From NCBI GenBank assembly GCA_020029475.1, contig JAIBJG010000001.1, forward strand, positions 1 to 47,709: a DNA stretch of 47,709 bases, in the 5' to 3' direction. The notes beneath the pieces were generated by a model. That model searched no databases. It saw only the letters and a program-made list of their open reading frames with translations, and was not told the origin of the DNA. The position numbers and the translations under genes were made by a program. Numbering within the stretch: position 1 is the stretch's first letter; each line of letters starts with the position of its first letter. Of the stretch, positions 1-10,001 are shown one piece after another. The stretch is from Methanobacteriota archaeon. GTDB taxonomy: Archaea; Thermoplasmatota; Thermoplasmata; RBG-16-68-12.

Positions 1-324
1 GAGGGGGAGCCCCGCGAGGGTCCATCGCCGTTCGAGAGCGTCGTACTCGCCGCGGGTGGATGCACGGCGTTCGATGTCGTCGACATCCTGCGGAAGAAGA
101 GGGAGCCCGTGGAGTCCTTCCGGATCGAGCTGGAGTCCCAGAGGGCGCAAGGGCCGCCCGCCGTCCTCGAGAAGCTTCACATCACGTACGTGCTGAGGGG
201 GCCGAAGAAGGAGGCGAACGTGGCTCGGGCCATCGAGGTCTCCCAGGAAAAGTACTGCTCCGTGAACATCATGCTGAAGCGCGCGGGCGTCGAGGTGACG
301 ACGAGCTACCGCATCGAATCCTGA
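1..324 (+). CDS. OsmC-like family protein, 5'-truncated by window edge
   Basis: Frame 1 reads EGEPREGPSPFESVVLAAGGCTAFDVVDILRKKREPVESFRIELESQR...CSVNIMLKRAGVEVTTSYRIES*, matching OsmC 'SP.E..LAA.GGCTA.DVV.IL.KKR' plus the late Cys. Confidence 0.85.
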   Translation, partial: EGEPREGPSPFESVVLAAGGCTAFDVVDILRKKREPVESFRIELESQRAQGPPAVLEKLHITYVLRGPKKEANVARAIEVSQEKYCSVNIMLKRAGVEVTTSYRIES

Positions 325-366
325 AGAGTGTATCAGGTCCGAGACTGCAATGACATCCTTTTAAGT

Positions 367-1152
367 ATGCACATCGAGTTCGCACTCCGTTCCATGGACG
401 GAATCCAGATCTACGAGCTCCGCAGGATGGACCTCCGCGGCGCGACCGTGATCGACGGCTTCCCGAGCGTGGGGCTCGTCTCGAGCATCGTCGCGAACTA
501 CCTGATCAACGCGCTGAACCTCGTCCAGATTGGGATCATGGACTCTGTCCAGTTCCCGACGGTCTCCCTCGTCCGGGACGGCGAGCCGATGAACCCCGTC
601 CGGATCTACGGCGGGCCGAAGCAGGAGGGACGGGACCAGATCGTCGTGTTCATCTCCGAGTTCCAGCCGCCCCCGAACCTGATCAAGGCGATCGCCTCCA
701 CGGTGCTGGATTGGACCCAGGACCAGAAGTGCAACCTCCTCGTCTGCCCGGAGGGGCTGATCGTGGACGCGGAGAGCGCGACAGACCGCCAGGCGGAGGT
801 GTACGGGATTGGCTCCACGGACAAGGCGAACGACCTCCTGCGAAAGAACTCCGTGATGCCCTTCGAGGAGGGTGTGATCACGGGCGTGGCGGGCGTCCTT
901 CTGAACGAGGGCCGCCGGCGGGACTTCGACGTGATCACGCTCCTCAGCGAGGCCCACCCGGACTACCCGGACGCGCGGGCGGCCGCGCGGGTGATCGAGG
1001 TCGTCGACAAGCTCATGCTCCACACGGAGCTCGACGCCCGCCCGCTGTACGAGGAGGCGGAGCGGATCGAGATGCAGCTGAAGTCGATCCAGCACCAGAC
1101 GGAGGCCGCGAAGAAGCCCTCCGGCCCCGTGCGGCCGAGCATGTACGGCTAG
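367..1152 (+). CDS. PAC2 family (proteasome assembly chaperone-like) protein
   Basis: ATVIDGFPSVGLVSSIVANYLINAL...YGGPK...ISEFQPPPNLIKAIASTVLDW typical of archaeal PAC2; ATG at 367 preferred over the GTG at 328. Confidence 0.8.
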   Translation: MHIEFALRSMDGIQIYELRRMDLRGATVIDGFPSVGLVSSIVANYLINALNLVQIGIMDSVQFPTVSLVRDGEPMNPVRIYGGPKQEGRDQIVVFISEFQPPPNLIKAIASTVLDWTQDQKCNLLVCPEGLIVDAESATDRQAEVYGIGSTDKANDLLRKNSVMPFEEGVITGVAGVLLNEGRRRDFDVITLLSEAHPDYPDARAAARVIEVVDKLMLHTELDARPLYEEAERIEMQLKSIQHQTEAAKKPSGPVRPSMYG

Positions 1153-2192
1153 GACCGGTCCACCGGGGTCACGCGGACCCGCGAGATCCCGCCCTCCGAG
1201 GAGGCGTGGAACTGGGTCCCGAGGAAGGAGCCGAGGAGCCACATCATCGTGCGCGCGTGCTCGGTGACCTCTCGCACGAGGAACTCGGACGGGCTTGCCG
1301 CCATCGCCGCGTACGCGAGGACCTGGTCGCTCGCGTGGACGTCCAGGGTCGCCCGGCTCTCGATCTCTTTGAGGAGCGAGGTCGCGGCCTGCTCGCCGAC
1401 TTTCTCCGCCCGCTTCCCCTTCTCCGCGAGCGCGGAAGCGCCGAGGATCGTCTCCGGGGTCTCCGCCCACAGGACGATCGCGCCGCCGGGGCCCACCGCC
1501 CGGTCCGGGCCGAGGGTCTCGGAGTGGATCCGCACGGACGTGTACTTCGCGAACTGGCGGATTGCGGCAGACTTCATCCGGTCCGTGACGTCCTCGGGCA
1601 GGTTCGAGGCGTGTGCGCGGCCCGCGATTCGGACAATGCCGCCCCGGCCCGGAAGGAGGAGCGGCCGCCACCGGGATGTTCGCTCCACCCGCACCCGGAC
1701 GAGTCCGCCCCCTCGGGGATAGTATCCCCGCATCGCGACCTCGACCTCCGCCCGGCCCCCCATCTTCTGGAGGAGCCCGAGGAACACGTGCCCGAAGTAG
1801 TCCAGGGGCGGGGACCACGGCACGTCCGTCCCGCCACGGACCTCGAGCTCCGTGTCCCCGGCCTGGAACGCGGCGGGCAGGCAAGCCTGGAGGACGAGCG
1901 TGACGGACCCCGCGGTGCCGACGTCGACGGCGATCTTTCCGCCATGGAGGGGGCCCGGGGTGAAGGTGAACGCGCCCGAGCCGACCTCCGCGCCCTCGAC
2001 GCGGGCGTCGCACAGTCGCGCCACGGCCCGGATCGCGGTCGCGTGCTGGGCGGCGAGCCCCGGTTTCGCGCGCTTCGCCCGGACGTTCATGACCCGCACC
2101 GGCGTGGACGTGATTGCGGAGAGCGCGACCGCCATGCGGACGATCTGCCCGCCGCCCTCCCCATGGGAGCCGTCGATCTCGAGGCCGCTCAC
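1149..2192 (-). CDS. rtcA: RNA 3'-terminal phosphate cyclase
   Basis: LEIDGSHGEGGGQIVRMAVALSAITSTPVRV...KPGLAAQHATAIRAVA...RGYYPRGGG motifs of RtcA. Confidence 0.93.
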   Translation of the reverse strand: MSGLEIDGSHGEGGGQIVRMAVALSAITSTPVRVMNVRAKRAKPGLAAQHATAIRAVARLCDARVEGAEVGSGAFTFTPGPLHGGKIAVDVGTAGSVTLVLQACLPAAFQAGDTELEVRGGTDVPWSPPLDYFGHVFLGLLQKMGGRAEVEVAMRGYYPRGGGLVRVRVERTSRWRPLLLPGRGGIVRIAGRAHASNLPEDVTDRMKSAAIRQFAKYTSVRIHSETLGPDRAVGPGGAIVLWAETPETILGASALAEKGKRAEKVGEQAATSLLKEIESRATLDVHASDQVLAYAAMAASPSEFLVREVTEHARTMMWLLGSFLGTQFHASSEGGISRVRVTPVDRS

Positions 2193-4933
2193 GGCGTCGG
2201 CGATGGCGGGGACGCCACGTTAAGCCTGCGCTCCCGCCGGCGGCGGGCCCACTTCTCCAGTTCCACCGCGAAGAACACGGTGCTCGCGACGAGGGTCGCG
2301 CCGAGGGCCTCGTTCCACGGCAGGGACCGGGTCTGGAACGGCACCTGGAGGGCGGGGACGTACACGACCGCGAGCTGGAGGGCGACCGTGAGGAGGACCG
2401 CGCCGATCAGGTACGGGTTCCGGAAGAACCCCTCCTTGAACACGGATTCCCGGGAGACCCGGATCGCGAGGACGTGGAACACCTGGAACATCGCGACCGT
2501 GTAGAAGACGAGGGTCCGGGCTTCCTCCGGCTGGAGGCGGGGAAGGGCCCACAGGTACAGCCCGAGGGACCCGACCGCCATCAGGGACCCGACCCATGCG
2601 ATGTGGAGCCCCATCCCCTCCGCGAGGATCCCCGTCTTCGGGTCCCTCGGCTTCCGGTCCATCAGGCCCCGTTCCTTGGGCTCCACGCCGAGCGCGAGGG
2701 CGGGGAAGCCGTCCGTGATCAGGTTGATCCAGAGGAGCTGGAGCGGGAGCAGTGGAAGCGGGAGGAAGAGCGTGGACGCGATGAACAGGACGAGGACCTC
2801 CCCGGAGTTCGTGCTCAGAAGGTACCGGACGAACTTCCGGATGTTCTCGTACACCCCGCGGCCCTCCTCGACGGCGGCGATGATCGACGCGAAGTTGTCG
2901 TCCAGGAGGACCATGTCCGCGGCCTCCTTCGCGACGTCCGTCCCCGTGATCCCCATCGCGATCCCGAGGTCCGCCGTCTTCAGGGCCGGCGCGTCGTTCA
3001 CGCCGTCCCCCGTCATCGCGACGATGTCCCCCCGGGCCTTCCAGGCGCGGACGATCCGGAGCTTGTGCTCCGGGGACACGCGGGCGTACACGAGGACCCG
3101 CTCCACCTCCTCGCGGAGCGCTTCGTCCGACAGGGCGTCCAGCTCCTCCCCGGTGAGCGCGGGCTCCCCCTTCTCGAGGATCCCCATCTCCCGCGCGACC
3201 GCCATCGCGGTGAGCTTGTGGTCCCCGGTGATCATCACGACCGTGATCCCCGCGCGCTTCGCCCGGCGGATCGCGTCGATCGCGTCCCTCCGCGGGGCGT
3301 CCATCATCCCCGCGAGCCCGAGGAACACGAGCCCCCGCTCGATGACCGCCTCCTCCGGGGCGGGCGTCCCCTCGACCTCCTTGTACGCGAGGGCGAGGAC
3401 CCGGAGGGCCCGCGTCGCCATCTCCTGGTTCCGGAACAGGACCTGCTTCTTCGTGAAGTCGTCGAGGGGGCGGACGGTGCCGCCCTCGAGGATCCGGTCG
3501 CACACCGCGAGCACCCGCTCCGGCGCGCCCTTCACGTACACGCGGGTCTGCCCGGGGCTCGCACGGGGGGCGTGGACCGTCGACATCATCTTCCGCTCCG
3601 AGCTGAACCCGATCTCCCCGACCCGGGGTGACTCCGCCTCGACATCCTGCTTCCGGAGGCCCGCGCGCATCCCCGCGACGAGGAGGGCGACCTCCGTGCT
3701 GTCCCCCTCCACGGAGTACCGCCGGCGATCCGTGCGGACGGAGGCGTCGTTGCACAGCATCCCGCACCGGAGGGCCGCCTCGAGGTCCCGGTGGTCCCGG
3801 AGGTCGACACGGGCGCCGTTCCACCTGATCTCTCCGCGCGGGTCGAACCCCTCCCCATCCACCTCGTACTCCCTCCCCCCCGCCAGGATCGACCGGACGT
3901 TCATCTCCCCCTTCGTGAGGGTCCCGGTCTTGTCCGAACAGATCACGCTCGTGGAGCCCAGGGCCTCGACGGCGGGGAGGTTCCGGATCAGCGCGTTGCG
4001 CTTCACCATCCTCTGGAGGCCCAGCGCGAGGCTGATCGTGACGATCGCGGGCAGCCCCTCGGGGATCGCGGCGACGGAGAGGCTCACGGAGGTGAGGAAG
4101 AGGACCTCGAGGTTCGCGGTGCCGCCGAGGTACCCCAGGGCGAACACGAACGCGCTGATCGCGAGGATCACGACCCCGAGCTGCTTCCCGAGGCGGTTCA
4201 GCTGCCGCTGGAGCGGGGTCTCCGACTCCCCCGCCTTCTGGACCAGGCCCGCGATCTTCCCGAGCTCCGTCCGCATCCCCGTGGCGATCACGACCCCCCG
4301 GCCGCGGCCCGCCTCGACGAGGGTCCCCGCGTAGACCGTGTTCCGGCGGTCCGCGAGGAACGTGTTCCGGGGGAGGGGGTCGACGGCCTTGGATACGGGC
4401 AGGGACTCCCCCGTGAGGGAGGCCTCGTTCGTCCGGAGGGCGACGACCTCGATCAGGCGGCAGTCCGCGGGGACCTTGTCCCCCGTGGAGAGGACGACGA
4501 TGTCCCCGGGGACGAGCTCCCGCGCGGGGATCGCCATGGGTTCCCCGCCCCGCACGATGTGGGCCCGGGGGGCCGCGAGGCTCCGGAGGGCCTCGAGGGA
4601 CCGCTCCGCCCGGTACTCCTGGACGAACCCGAGGATCGCGTTCAGGATGATGATGACCGTGATCAGGGCCGCGTCGTACAGCTCCTCCGCCGTCCCCTGG
4701 ACGAACGCGATCGCCCCCGAGATCACCGCCGCGGCGATCAGGACGATGACGAGGACGTCGAGGAACTGGGACAGGAAGATCTTCAACGGGCTGATCTTCG
4801 CGAGCTGCTGGAGCTCGTTCGGGCCGTATGTCGAGAGCCGGGCCCTCGCCTCGTCGGGAGGGAGCCCGGCGGGCGAGGACTCGAGTCGCTGGAGGACGGC
4901 CTCGAAGGGGATCGCGTGCCAGTCGTCATCCAC
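2189..4933 (-). CDS. Cation-transporting P-type ATPase (PMR1/SERCA-like, P2 type)
   Basis: CSDKTGTLTKGEMNV, PEGLPAIVTISLALG, MTGDGVNDAPALKTADLGIAMG. GTG start at 4933 with CTATAAAT (minus ATTTATAG) about 25 nt upstream at 4957-4964; the upstream part of the 1488-aa ORF is antisense to the antiporter. Confidence 0.92.
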   Translation of the reverse strand: MDDDWHAIPFEAVLQRLESSPAGLPPDEARARLSTYGPNELQQLAKISPLKIFLSQFLDVLVIVLIAAAVISGAIAFVQGTAEELYDAALITVIIILNAILGFVQEYRAERSLEALRSLAAPRAHIVRGGEPMAIPARELVPGDIVVLSTGDKVPADCRLIEVVALRTNEASLTGESLPVSKAVDPLPRNTFLADRRNTVYAGTLVEAGRGRGVVIATGMRTELGKIAGLVQKAGESETPLQRQLNRLGKQLGVVILAISAFVFALGYLGGTANLEVLFLTSVSLSVAAIPEGLPAIVTISLALGLQRMVKRNALIRNLPAVEALGSTSVICSDKTGTLTKGEMNVRSILAGGREYEVDGEGFDPRGEIRWNGARVDLRDHRDLEAALRCGMLCNDASVRTDRRRYSVEGDSTEVALLVAGMRAGLRKQDVEAESPRVGEIGFSSERKMMSTVHAPRASPGQTRVYVKGAPERVLAVCDRILEGGTVRPLDDFTKKQVLFRNQEMATRALRVLALAYKEVEGTPAPEEAVIERGLVFLGLAGMMDAPRRDAIDAIRRAKRAGITVVMITGDHKLTAMAVAREMGILEKGEPALTGEELDALSDEALREEVERVLVYARVSPEHKLRIVRAWKARGDIVAMTGDGVNDAPALKTADLGIAMGITGTDVAKEAADMVLLDDNFASIIAAVEEGRGVYENIRKFVRYLLSTNSGEVLVLFIASTLFLPLPLLPLQLLWINLITDGFPALALGVEPKERGLMDRKPRDPKTGILAEGMGLHIAWVGSLMAVGSLGLYLWALPRLQPEEARTLVFYTVAMFQVFHVLAIRVSRESVFKEGFFRNPYLIGAVLLTVALQLAVVYVPALQVPFQTRSLPWNEALGATLVASTVFFAVELEKWARRRRERRLNVASPPSPTP

Positions 4934-5134
4934 GGCGGGGCTCCCAACGAGTGGGGCTATAAATCCGCTTCGCGGGAACCCCCGCAGCCCGCCCTCCGCC
5001 TGTTTGTCAACTGTGACCGGGGCGTGGACGGCAGATATTTGTAGGGTCGCCCCGCCTTTCGCGGGCCGGGATGGGAGAAGCGGCAGCAATCCCAATCGCG
5101 TCAGCGCGGGCCCTCGGCCCCGGAGGTGCGTGAG

Positions 5135-6904
5135 ATGGCGGAGACGACCGCCCTCATGTTCGAGGTCGGGATCATCATGCTCGTCGCGTTCATGGGCGCG
5201 GCGATCGCGTCCCGGTTCCGGCTCAGCGTGATCATCGGCTACATCGTGGCGGGGATCCTGATCGGCCCGCACGTCCGGCTCGACGTGGGCGGCCTGAGCT
5301 ACCGGGGGGTCATCACGGACAACGCGTTCATCACGGACCTCAGCCGGGTCGGGCTGATCCTCCTCCTGTTCTTCGTCGGCCTCCAGTTCAGCATCGAGAA
5401 GCTGAAGCGGACGAAGCAGGCCGCCGTCGTCCTCGCCCTCGTGAACCTCGGGGTGAACCTGTTCGCGGGGTTCGTCCTCGGGACGTATCTCGGGTGGCCC
5501 CTGATCGACACGATCTTCCTGGCGGGGGTCGTCGCGATGTCGAGCTCCGCGATCACGGCGAAGTCCCTGATCGAGCTCCGGCGGCTCAGCAACAACGAGA
5601 CGGAGTTCCTCCTGGGGATGGTGATCCTCGAGTCGTTCATGGCGATGTTCCTCCTCACCCTCGTGAACGGGCTCGTGATCAGCTCGGACGCCGCCCCGAT
5701 CAGCCCCATGCACCTGTTCGTCGGCGTGGCCCTGTTCATCGGGTTCTTCGCGTTCCTCGCCCTCGTCGTGATCCCCCGGGCCGCCTCCCTCTTCGAGCGG
5801 ATCAAGAGCGAAGAGCTCTTCGTCCTCTTCGCCCTCGGGATCGTGTTCACCGCGGCGGCCCTCGCGGAGGCGTTCCGGATCCCCGCGATCATCGGCGGTT
5901 TCTTCATCGGCATGGTGTTCGCGGACACGAAACTCGTGACGCGGTTCGAGACGAAGCTCGAGCCCCTGCGGGACGCGTTCGTCGCGGTGTTCTTCCTCTC
6001 CTTCGGGATGATGATCGACCCCGCGATGTTCCCGGTGATCCTGCCGATGATCCTGATCGCGATCCCGCTGATCTTCCTGAACGACCTCTTCCTCACGTCC
6101 GCCCTCGCGTACTTCATCGGGTTCAGCGGGCGCTCCTCGACGGCGATCGGTACGAGCCTCCTCGGGCGGAACGAGGAGGCGATTCTGTACGCGAGCGTGG
6201 GCACGCGTGCGATCCGGTCGAACCCGAACCTCCCGGGGGACCACGCGGGGACCCTCCTCTCCCCCTTCGCGGGCCTCCTCTGCATCATCATGTCCGCCCT
6301 CACGCCGACGATGATGCGGCGGTCCGACGCGATCGCGGGGTGGTTCTCCCGCCACCTGCCGAAGTACATCACGTTCGGCGGGGACCTCGTGAAGCGGACT
6401 CTGAAGACGTTCGTCCTCCCCGCCTCCCTCCCTCTCTTCAAGCACAGCAGGGTCTTCGTCGTCGCCCTGTTCGGGTACGTCGCGTACATCGTCGCCCTCG
6501 CCCTCGCGCCGGGGTGGTTCCACCTCGGGATGACCCTCGCGCTGCCCGCGGTCGTGTACGGGGTGTGGGGGATCGCCCTGACGACGTTCGAGCATCCCGT
6601 GCGGCACACGAACTACGGGTTCGGCGGGACCCTCGCCTCGAAGGGCGAGATTCACTCCCTCGTCTCCGGGATCGTCGTCGGGGCCCTCGCGAGCGCGGGG
6701 GCCGTGGCGGCGGTCTGGCAGTTCTGGTGGCCCGCGACCCTCGTCGTCCTGTACGCGTACTTCCTGTTCGTCGTATTCTCGATGAGGGCGACGTACCGGT
6801 CCCTCGTCCTCGGGAAGGGCCGCCGGGTGGAGTCGTCGATCCTCGGAAGGATGCGCCCCCTGAGGAACTCGTGGGCCCCGCGGGCCGCGAACGGGCGGAA
6901 GTAG
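5135..6904 (+). CDS. Cation:proton antiporter (CPA2/KefB-type membrane protein)
   Basis: MAETTALMFEVGIIMLVAFMGAAIASRFRLSVIIGYIVAGILIGPH...ITDLSRVGLILLLFFVGLQF; about 12+ TM; SD-like GGAGGTG at 5122-5128. Confidence 0.88.
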   Translation: MAETTALMFEVGIIMLVAFMGAAIASRFRLSVIIGYIVAGILIGPHVRLDVGGLSYRGVITDNAFITDLSRVGLILLLFFVGLQFSIEKLKRTKQAAVVLALVNLGVNLFAGFVLGTYLGWPLIDTIFLAGVVAMSSSAITAKSLIELRRLSNNETEFLLGMVILESFMAMFLLTLVNGLVISSDAAPISPMHLFVGVALFIGFFAFLALVVIPRAASLFERIKSEELFVLFALGIVFTAAALAEAFRIPAIIGGFFIGMVFADTKLVTRFETKLEPLRDAFVAVFFLSFGMMIDPAMFPVILPMILIAIPLIFLNDLFLTSALAYFIGFSGRSSTAIGTSLLGRNEEAILYASVGTRAIRSNPNLPGDHAGTLLSPFAGLLCIIMSALTPTMMRRSDAIAGWFSRHLPKYITFGGDLVKRTLKTFVLPASLPLFKHSRVFVVALFGYVAYIVALALAPGWFHLGMTLALPAVVYGVWGIALTTFEHPVRHTNYGFGGTLASKGEIHSLVSGIVVGALASAGAVAAVWQFWWPATLVVLYAYFLFVVFSMRATYRSLVLGKGRRVESSILGRMRPLRNSWAPRAANGRK

Positions 6905-6922
6905 GCGGACGGCCCCGCGTCC

Positions 6923-7561
6923 TCACCGGAGGAGCGGGTACTCGAGGTCCGCAATCCAGGACTCGTTCCTCAGTGTCGTCGCGGGCCCGTGGCCGGGCAG
7001 GACACGCGTGTCCCCCGGGAGCCCCCGGTACAGCCGTCGGAGCGTGAACGTCATCTTCCCGGGGCTCCCGTCCCGGAGGTCCGTCCGCCCCGACGTTCCC
7101 GCCATCACGGTGTCCCCGGAGAACAGGACCCCTTCGTTCGCCACCCAGAACACCGCGGAGCCCGGGGAGTGGCCGGGCGCATGCATCGTCGTCAGGACCG
7201 TGTTCCCGAGCCTGATCTCGGAGCCCTCCTTGAGGAGCAGGTCCGGCTTCGCAGCGGGGGTCGGCTTTTCGAGGAATGGTCTGGGGTCCTTCGCGTTCCG
7301 CTCGAGCCAGTATGCGTCGACCTCGTGGATCCCGAGCTTCGCCCCCGTCGCCTCCCTGAGATTCGCGTCGTCCGCGGTGTGGTCCGCGTGCCCGTGCGTG
7401 TTCAGGACGTACTTCACGACGGCCCCGGAGAGCTTCAGGGATGCGAGGATCTTCTCGGCCCCCAGCCCGGGGTCGATCACCGCCGCCTCCAGGCTCGACT
7501 CGTCGACGACGAGGTACGCGTCGTTCCTCAAGGGCGGGACCGTGAACGAGGTGACCCGCAT
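6923..7561 (-). CDS. MBL-fold metallo-hydrolase (glyoxalase II-like)
   Basis: VLNTHGHADHTADDANL, MHAPGHSPGSAVFW, LFSGDTVMAGTSGRTDL, VLPGHGPATTL motifs. Confidence 0.92.
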   Translation of the reverse strand: MRVTSFTVPPLRNDAYLVVDESSLEAAVIDPGLGAEKILASLKLSGAVVKYVLNTHGHADHTADDANLREATGAKLGIHEVDAYWLERNAKDPRPFLEKPTPAAKPDLLLKEGSEIRLGNTVLTTMHAPGHSPGSAVFWVANEGVLFSGDTVMAGTSGRTDLRDGSPGKMTFTLRRLYRGLPGDTRVLPGHGPATTLRNESWIADLEYPLLR

Positions 7562-7669
7562 CGGGCGCGAGGAACCGAGGGCCGGGGATAAACCTGCCGT
7601 CCGGTCGCCGGACTCCCGCCGCAAGAACGTTTTTCTCGCCCCAGTCCATCCTCCCGCGGGGAGGCGGGG

Positions 7670-9352
7670 ATGGCGCGGAAGCCCGGGGCAGCTCCAGCGG
7701 TGGGGAAGGTCGCGCAGCAGATCCTGACGGCGCGGTGGGGGTTCCACCCGACGAGCGCGGCGGGGATGGGGCTCCACCGGTACGACGGCCGTCTCCCGAC
7801 CTACTCCCCGGCTGCGCTCAAGCGCCGCGCGACGCAGATTCGGAAGCAGCTCGAGACGCTCGATGGAATCGCCCGCCGTGGCGGGCTCCCGCCCGTCGCA
7901 AAGCTCGAGCTCGGCGTCCTTCGGGGGATGCTCCTCACCGAGCAGTTCGACCATTCGGACCTGCGCGAGCCCCACACCCTCCCGCCGTACTTCCTGTACC
8001 GGCTGAGCATCGTCGGGTACGTGATGCGGAACTACGCGCCCCTGGACCGCCGGCTCCGCGCGGTCGCGAGGATGCAGTCCCAGGTACCCCGGTTCCTGAG
8101 GGAGATGCGGGCGACGACGGACCGCCGGCTCCCGGAGACGTACTACGAGATGGCGGAGATGGCGGCCCGCGGGATGATCGACGCGTACGAGCGGGAGCTC
8201 CCGGAGCACCTCGGGGGCGCGTCCCCCGCCGTGCGGCGGCTCGTGGAGCGGACGAACGGGAAGGCGATCAACGAGCTCAAGATCCTCGCGCACGAGCTGG
8301 AGACAAGGTACAAGCCCCGCGTGAAGACCGTGTTCGCCCTCGGGCGGCGGAAGTACGAGCGGATGATCCGCTCGGAGCACCTCACCCCGATCCCGATCGA
8401 GGAGCTCCTGGAGGCGGGCGGGAGGGACCTCGCCGGGAACCGGGCCCAGTTCCTGGAGACCGCGAAGAAGATCGATCCGTCGAAGACCCCGCAGCAGGTC
8501 GTCGAGGAGATCTCGCAGGACCACCCCACCGCGGACTCCCTGATCCCGGACACCCGGGACATGCTCGAGGAGATCCGGTCCTTCGTCGTCGACCGCGACG
8601 TCGTCTCCGTCCCCTCCGAGGACCGCGCCCAGGCGATCGAGACGCCGCGGTTCTACCGCTTCGCGACCGCCGCGATGAACTCCCCGGGGAGCTTCGAGAA
8701 GGTCGCGAAGGAGGCGTACTACTACGTGACCCCCGTGGAGCCGTCGTGGCCTCCGCAGAAGCAGGAGGAGTGGCTCCGCCACCTGAACTACACGAGCCTC
8801 CGGAACATCAGCGTCCACGAGTGCTACCCGGGCCATTACGTCCACTTCCTCCACCGCCGGAATGTCGCGTCCCCCGTGCTCCGGAGCTACTACTCGTACG
8901 CGTTCACGGAGGGGTGGGCGCACTACTGCGAGGAGATGATGGTCGAGCAGGGGTTCGGGGACGCGCGCCTCCGGCTCGCGCAGCTCCAGGACGCCCTCCT
9001 CCGGGACTGCCGGTACATCTCCTCGATCCGGATGCACACGGCGGGGTGGTCATGGGAAGAAGCGACGAAGTTCTTCATGGAGAACGCGTTCCTCGATCGA
9101 CACCCCGCGGAGCGGGAGGCGAAGCGGGGGACGTGGGACCCCGGGTACCTGAACTACACCCTCGGGAAGCTGATGATCAAGAAGCTCCGGCGGGACTGGT
9201 TCCGATTGAAGCTCGGGAGCCCCGTTTCCACGCGGCCCACGATTGACGCGAGCCTGCGGGAGTTCCACGACGCGCTGATGGCCCTCGGCGCACCGCCGCT
9301 CGGCCTCGCGCGAGAGCACCTACTCGGTCCGGAGGCGGGCCCCGCTCTGTGA
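7670..9352 (+). CDS. DUF885 family putative metallopeptidase
   Basis: ISVHECYPGHYVHFLHRR...YAFTEGWAHYCEEMMVEQGF and C-terminal WDPGYLNYTLGKLMI match the DUF885 HExxxGH signature. Confidence 0.87.
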   Translation: MARKPGAAPAVGKVAQQILTARWGFHPTSAAGMGLHRYDGRLPTYSPAALKRRATQIRKQLETLDGIARRGGLPPVAKLELGVLRGMLLTEQFDHSDLREPHTLPPYFLYRLSIVGYVMRNYAPLDRRLRAVARMQSQVPRFLREMRATTDRRLPETYYEMAEMAARGMIDAYERELPEHLGGASPAVRRLVERTNGKAINELKILAHELETRYKPRVKTVFALGRRKYERMIRSEHLTPIPIEELLEAGGRDLAGNRAQFLETAKKIDPSKTPQQVVEEISQDHPTADSLIPDTRDMLEEIRSFVVDRDVVSVPSEDRAQAIETPRFYRFATAAMNSPGSFEKVAKEAYYYVTPVEPSWPPQKQEEWLRHLNYTSLRNISVHECYPGHYVHFLHRRNVASPVLRSYYSYAFTEGWAHYCEEMMVEQGFGDARLRLAQLQDALLRDCRYISSIRMHTAGWSWEEATKFFMENAFLDRHPAEREAKRGTWDPGYLNYTLGKLMIKKLRRDWFRLKLGSPVSTRPTIDASLREFHDALMALGAPPLGLAREHLLGPEAGPAL

Positions 9353-9397
9353 GACGATGCGCAATCATTAAGCGCAATCCGGCAATCGGTCCTTGAG

Positions 9398-9541
9398 ATG
9401 TGGGACCAGGGGGCGCGCCTCCGGAAGTGGTTCGCGAAGTTGACCCCTGAGGAGCGGCTTCGGGTCGCGTTCGAGATCGAGCGATTCCGACGGGAGGCGC
9501 GGTTTGTCCGAGTTCGAAGGCGTGCTCGCCGCCCTCAATAG
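9398..9541 (+). CDS. Small 47-aa ORF preceding and overlapping nucleotidyltransferase gene
   Basis: MWDQGARLRKWFAKLTPEERLRVAFEIERFRREARFVRVRRRARRPQ*; overlaps the downstream TTG start at 9504; TATA-like CATTAAG about 30 nt upstream. Confidence 0.5.
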   Translation: MWDQGARLRKWFAKLTPEERLRVAFEIERFRREARFVRVRRRARRPQ

Positions 9542-9938
9542 GTCCCGCGTCCGGTACCTCCTCATCGGCGGTGTCGCGAGCGTTCTGCACGGCGTGCTTC
9601 GTACGACCACGGACATCGATCTGGCACTGGACCCGACCGTTGAGAACGTGGCCCGTGCGCTTCGTGCGTTGAAGAAGATTGGGCTCGTCCCCGACACGGA
9701 GGCGGTAGACGACATCCTCGCGCAGGGCGGAGTTACCGCGAGCAATCGTCTCGCAATCGACCTACTCACCTCGCTTCCAACCGGGACCTTCGCGGGGCTG
9801 TGGCGGCGACGGAAGCCCTTTCGATACGGTCGGACACGGTCCTTCGCGGTCTCGAAAGCAGACCAGATCCGCCTGCTAAGGGCGGCGGGGCGGAGGAAAG
9901 ATCTCGAAGACGCAGACTACCTTGAGTCTCTCGGGTAA
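9504..9938 (+). CDS. Minimal nucleotidyltransferase (MNT/AbiEii-like fold)
   Basis: YLLIGGVASVLHGVLRTTTDIDLAL = GG-S...HG..R.T.DIDL nucleotidyltransferase motif. Confidence 0.75.
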   Translation: MSEFEGVLAALNRSRVRYLLIGGVASVLHGVLRTTTDIDLALDPTVENVARALRALKKIGLVPDTEAVDDILAQGGVTASNRLAIDLLTSLPTGTFAGLWRRRKPFRYGRTRSFAVSKADQIRLLRAAGRRKDLEDADYLESLG

Positions 9939-10001
9939 GGGCCAGCCGATCCGGAGCCCCGAGGAGGAAGCCCATTATAGCGGCCCGCCATCCCTCCCGG
10001 G

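Noticed and set aside
361-2013. 550-aa minus ORF and other long Arg/Pro/Gly-rich ORFs overlapping PAC2 and rtcA
   Set aside because: Out of frame with recognizable families on both strands; low-complexity translation.
4934-6655. N-terminal 570 aa of the 1488-aa minus ORF (2189..6655)
   Set aside because: Low-complexity, highly charged translation antisense to a clear cation antiporter; the ATPase frame starts at GTG 4933 with a TATA box. High-GC codon bias keeps the antisense frame open.
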